From NCBI GenBank assembly GCA_945948775.1, contig CAMFCK010000085.1, positions 1-5,005 of the forward strand: a stretch of DNA of 5,005 bases, written 5' to 3'. The position numbers and the translations under genes are program-made. Position 1 is the stretch's first letter. Each line of letters opens with the position of its first letter. The notes under the pieces are model-generated. The model worked only from the letters and a program-made list of their open reading frames with translations, was not told the DNA's origin and made no database searches. This document shows, piece by piece, positions 4,811-5,005 of the stretch. Source of the DNA: an uncultured Clostridia bacterium (GTDB taxonomy: Bacteria > Bacillota > Clostridia > UBA1381).

Positions 4811-5005
4811 ATGATGGTCTTGAAACGTAAAGAGGTAGTAGCAGCGGCGCTGGTTGTGCTTATCGGGGTGGCGGGATATCTGAACTGGTCATATCAGGAT
4901 ACGGTGAGGGTGTCTGACGGAGAGGAATACATAGCCACAGGCAAACGGCTCGGCGAGGCACAGCTTGTAAACAGCAATGAAACCGCTGAGGAAACCTCGG
5001 AGGAG
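4811..5005 (+). CDS. spoIIIAH: SpoIIIAH, N-terminal part (3' end outside window)
   Basis: Membrane-anchored channel subunit; in B. subtilis its extracytoplasmic ring-building domain binds SpoIIQ from the forespore, forming the core of the intermembrane channel. Sixty-five codons are visible and remain open to the right edge. The protein starts MMVLKRKEVVAAALVVLIG and has one membrane helix (about 9-25), then the GYLNWSY motif (22-28) common in clostridial SpoIIIAH. A hydrophilic, acidic linker follows (29-65, ending ETAEETSEE). The ring-building domain itself would lie beyond the window. Three in-frame ATGs (4802, 4811, 4814) compete; spacing to the ribosome binding site favours 4811. The gene is 28 nt after spoIIIAG with no terminator between them, as expected for the last gene of spoIIIA. 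Identification depends on the N-terminus and on the gene order. Confidence 0.9.
   Translation, partial: MMVLKRKEVVAAALVVLIGVAGYLNWSYQDTVRVSDGEEYIATGKRLGEAQLVNSNETAEETSEE

Overview
The window is a sporulation gene block from an endospore-forming Firmicute, most likely a member of the Clostridia. Nine genes, all on the + strand, are packed almost end to end. The base composition is roughly balanced, yet ATA (Ile) codons are frequent. The short N-terminus of the last gene and the CxxxxxHC motif in the first gene resemble clostridial rather than Bacillus proteins. I cannot name a genus from this sequence.

Layout. Positions 3-743 are the 3' part of spoIID, cut by the left edge; it encodes the mother-cell peptidoglycan lytic transglycosylase used in engulfment. 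Positions 744-839 are a short intergenic region with no convincing terminator. It holds a perfect 17-bp interrupted palindrome, a weak sigma-E-like promoter candidate and the ribosome binding site of the next gene. From 840 to the right edge lies the complete gene order of the spoIIIA operon: spoIIIAA (840-1742), AB (1735-2235), AC (2246-2440), AD (2443-2835), AE (2832-3893), AF (3902-4330), AG (4330-4782) and the start of AH (4811 to the edge). Neighbours overlap or are 2-28 nt apart, which points to one transcript with translational coupling at several junctions.

How the genes work together. During engulfment SpoIID, known in B. subtilis to act with SpoIIM and SpoIIP, degrades septal peptidoglycan from the mother-cell side. 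The eight SpoIIIA proteins then form the mother-cell half of the channel across the two membranes around the forespore: AA is the ATPase; AB is a GspF-like membrane protein; AC, AD and AE are multispanning membrane proteins; AF, AG and AH carry ring-building domains in the intermembrane space. AH normally docks with forespore SpoIIQ or its substitute. All these genes are sigma-E (mother-cell) genes in B. subtilis.

I see no novel system. The points worth a second look are the direct linkage of spoIID to spoIIIA, the palindrome in the spoIIIAA leader, the compact SpoIIIAG and SpoIIIAF proteins, a lipobox-like LSGC in SpoIIIAB, and altered residues in the SpoIIIAA nucleotide-binding motifs. All other open frames, including every one on the minus strand, look like shadows of these genes.
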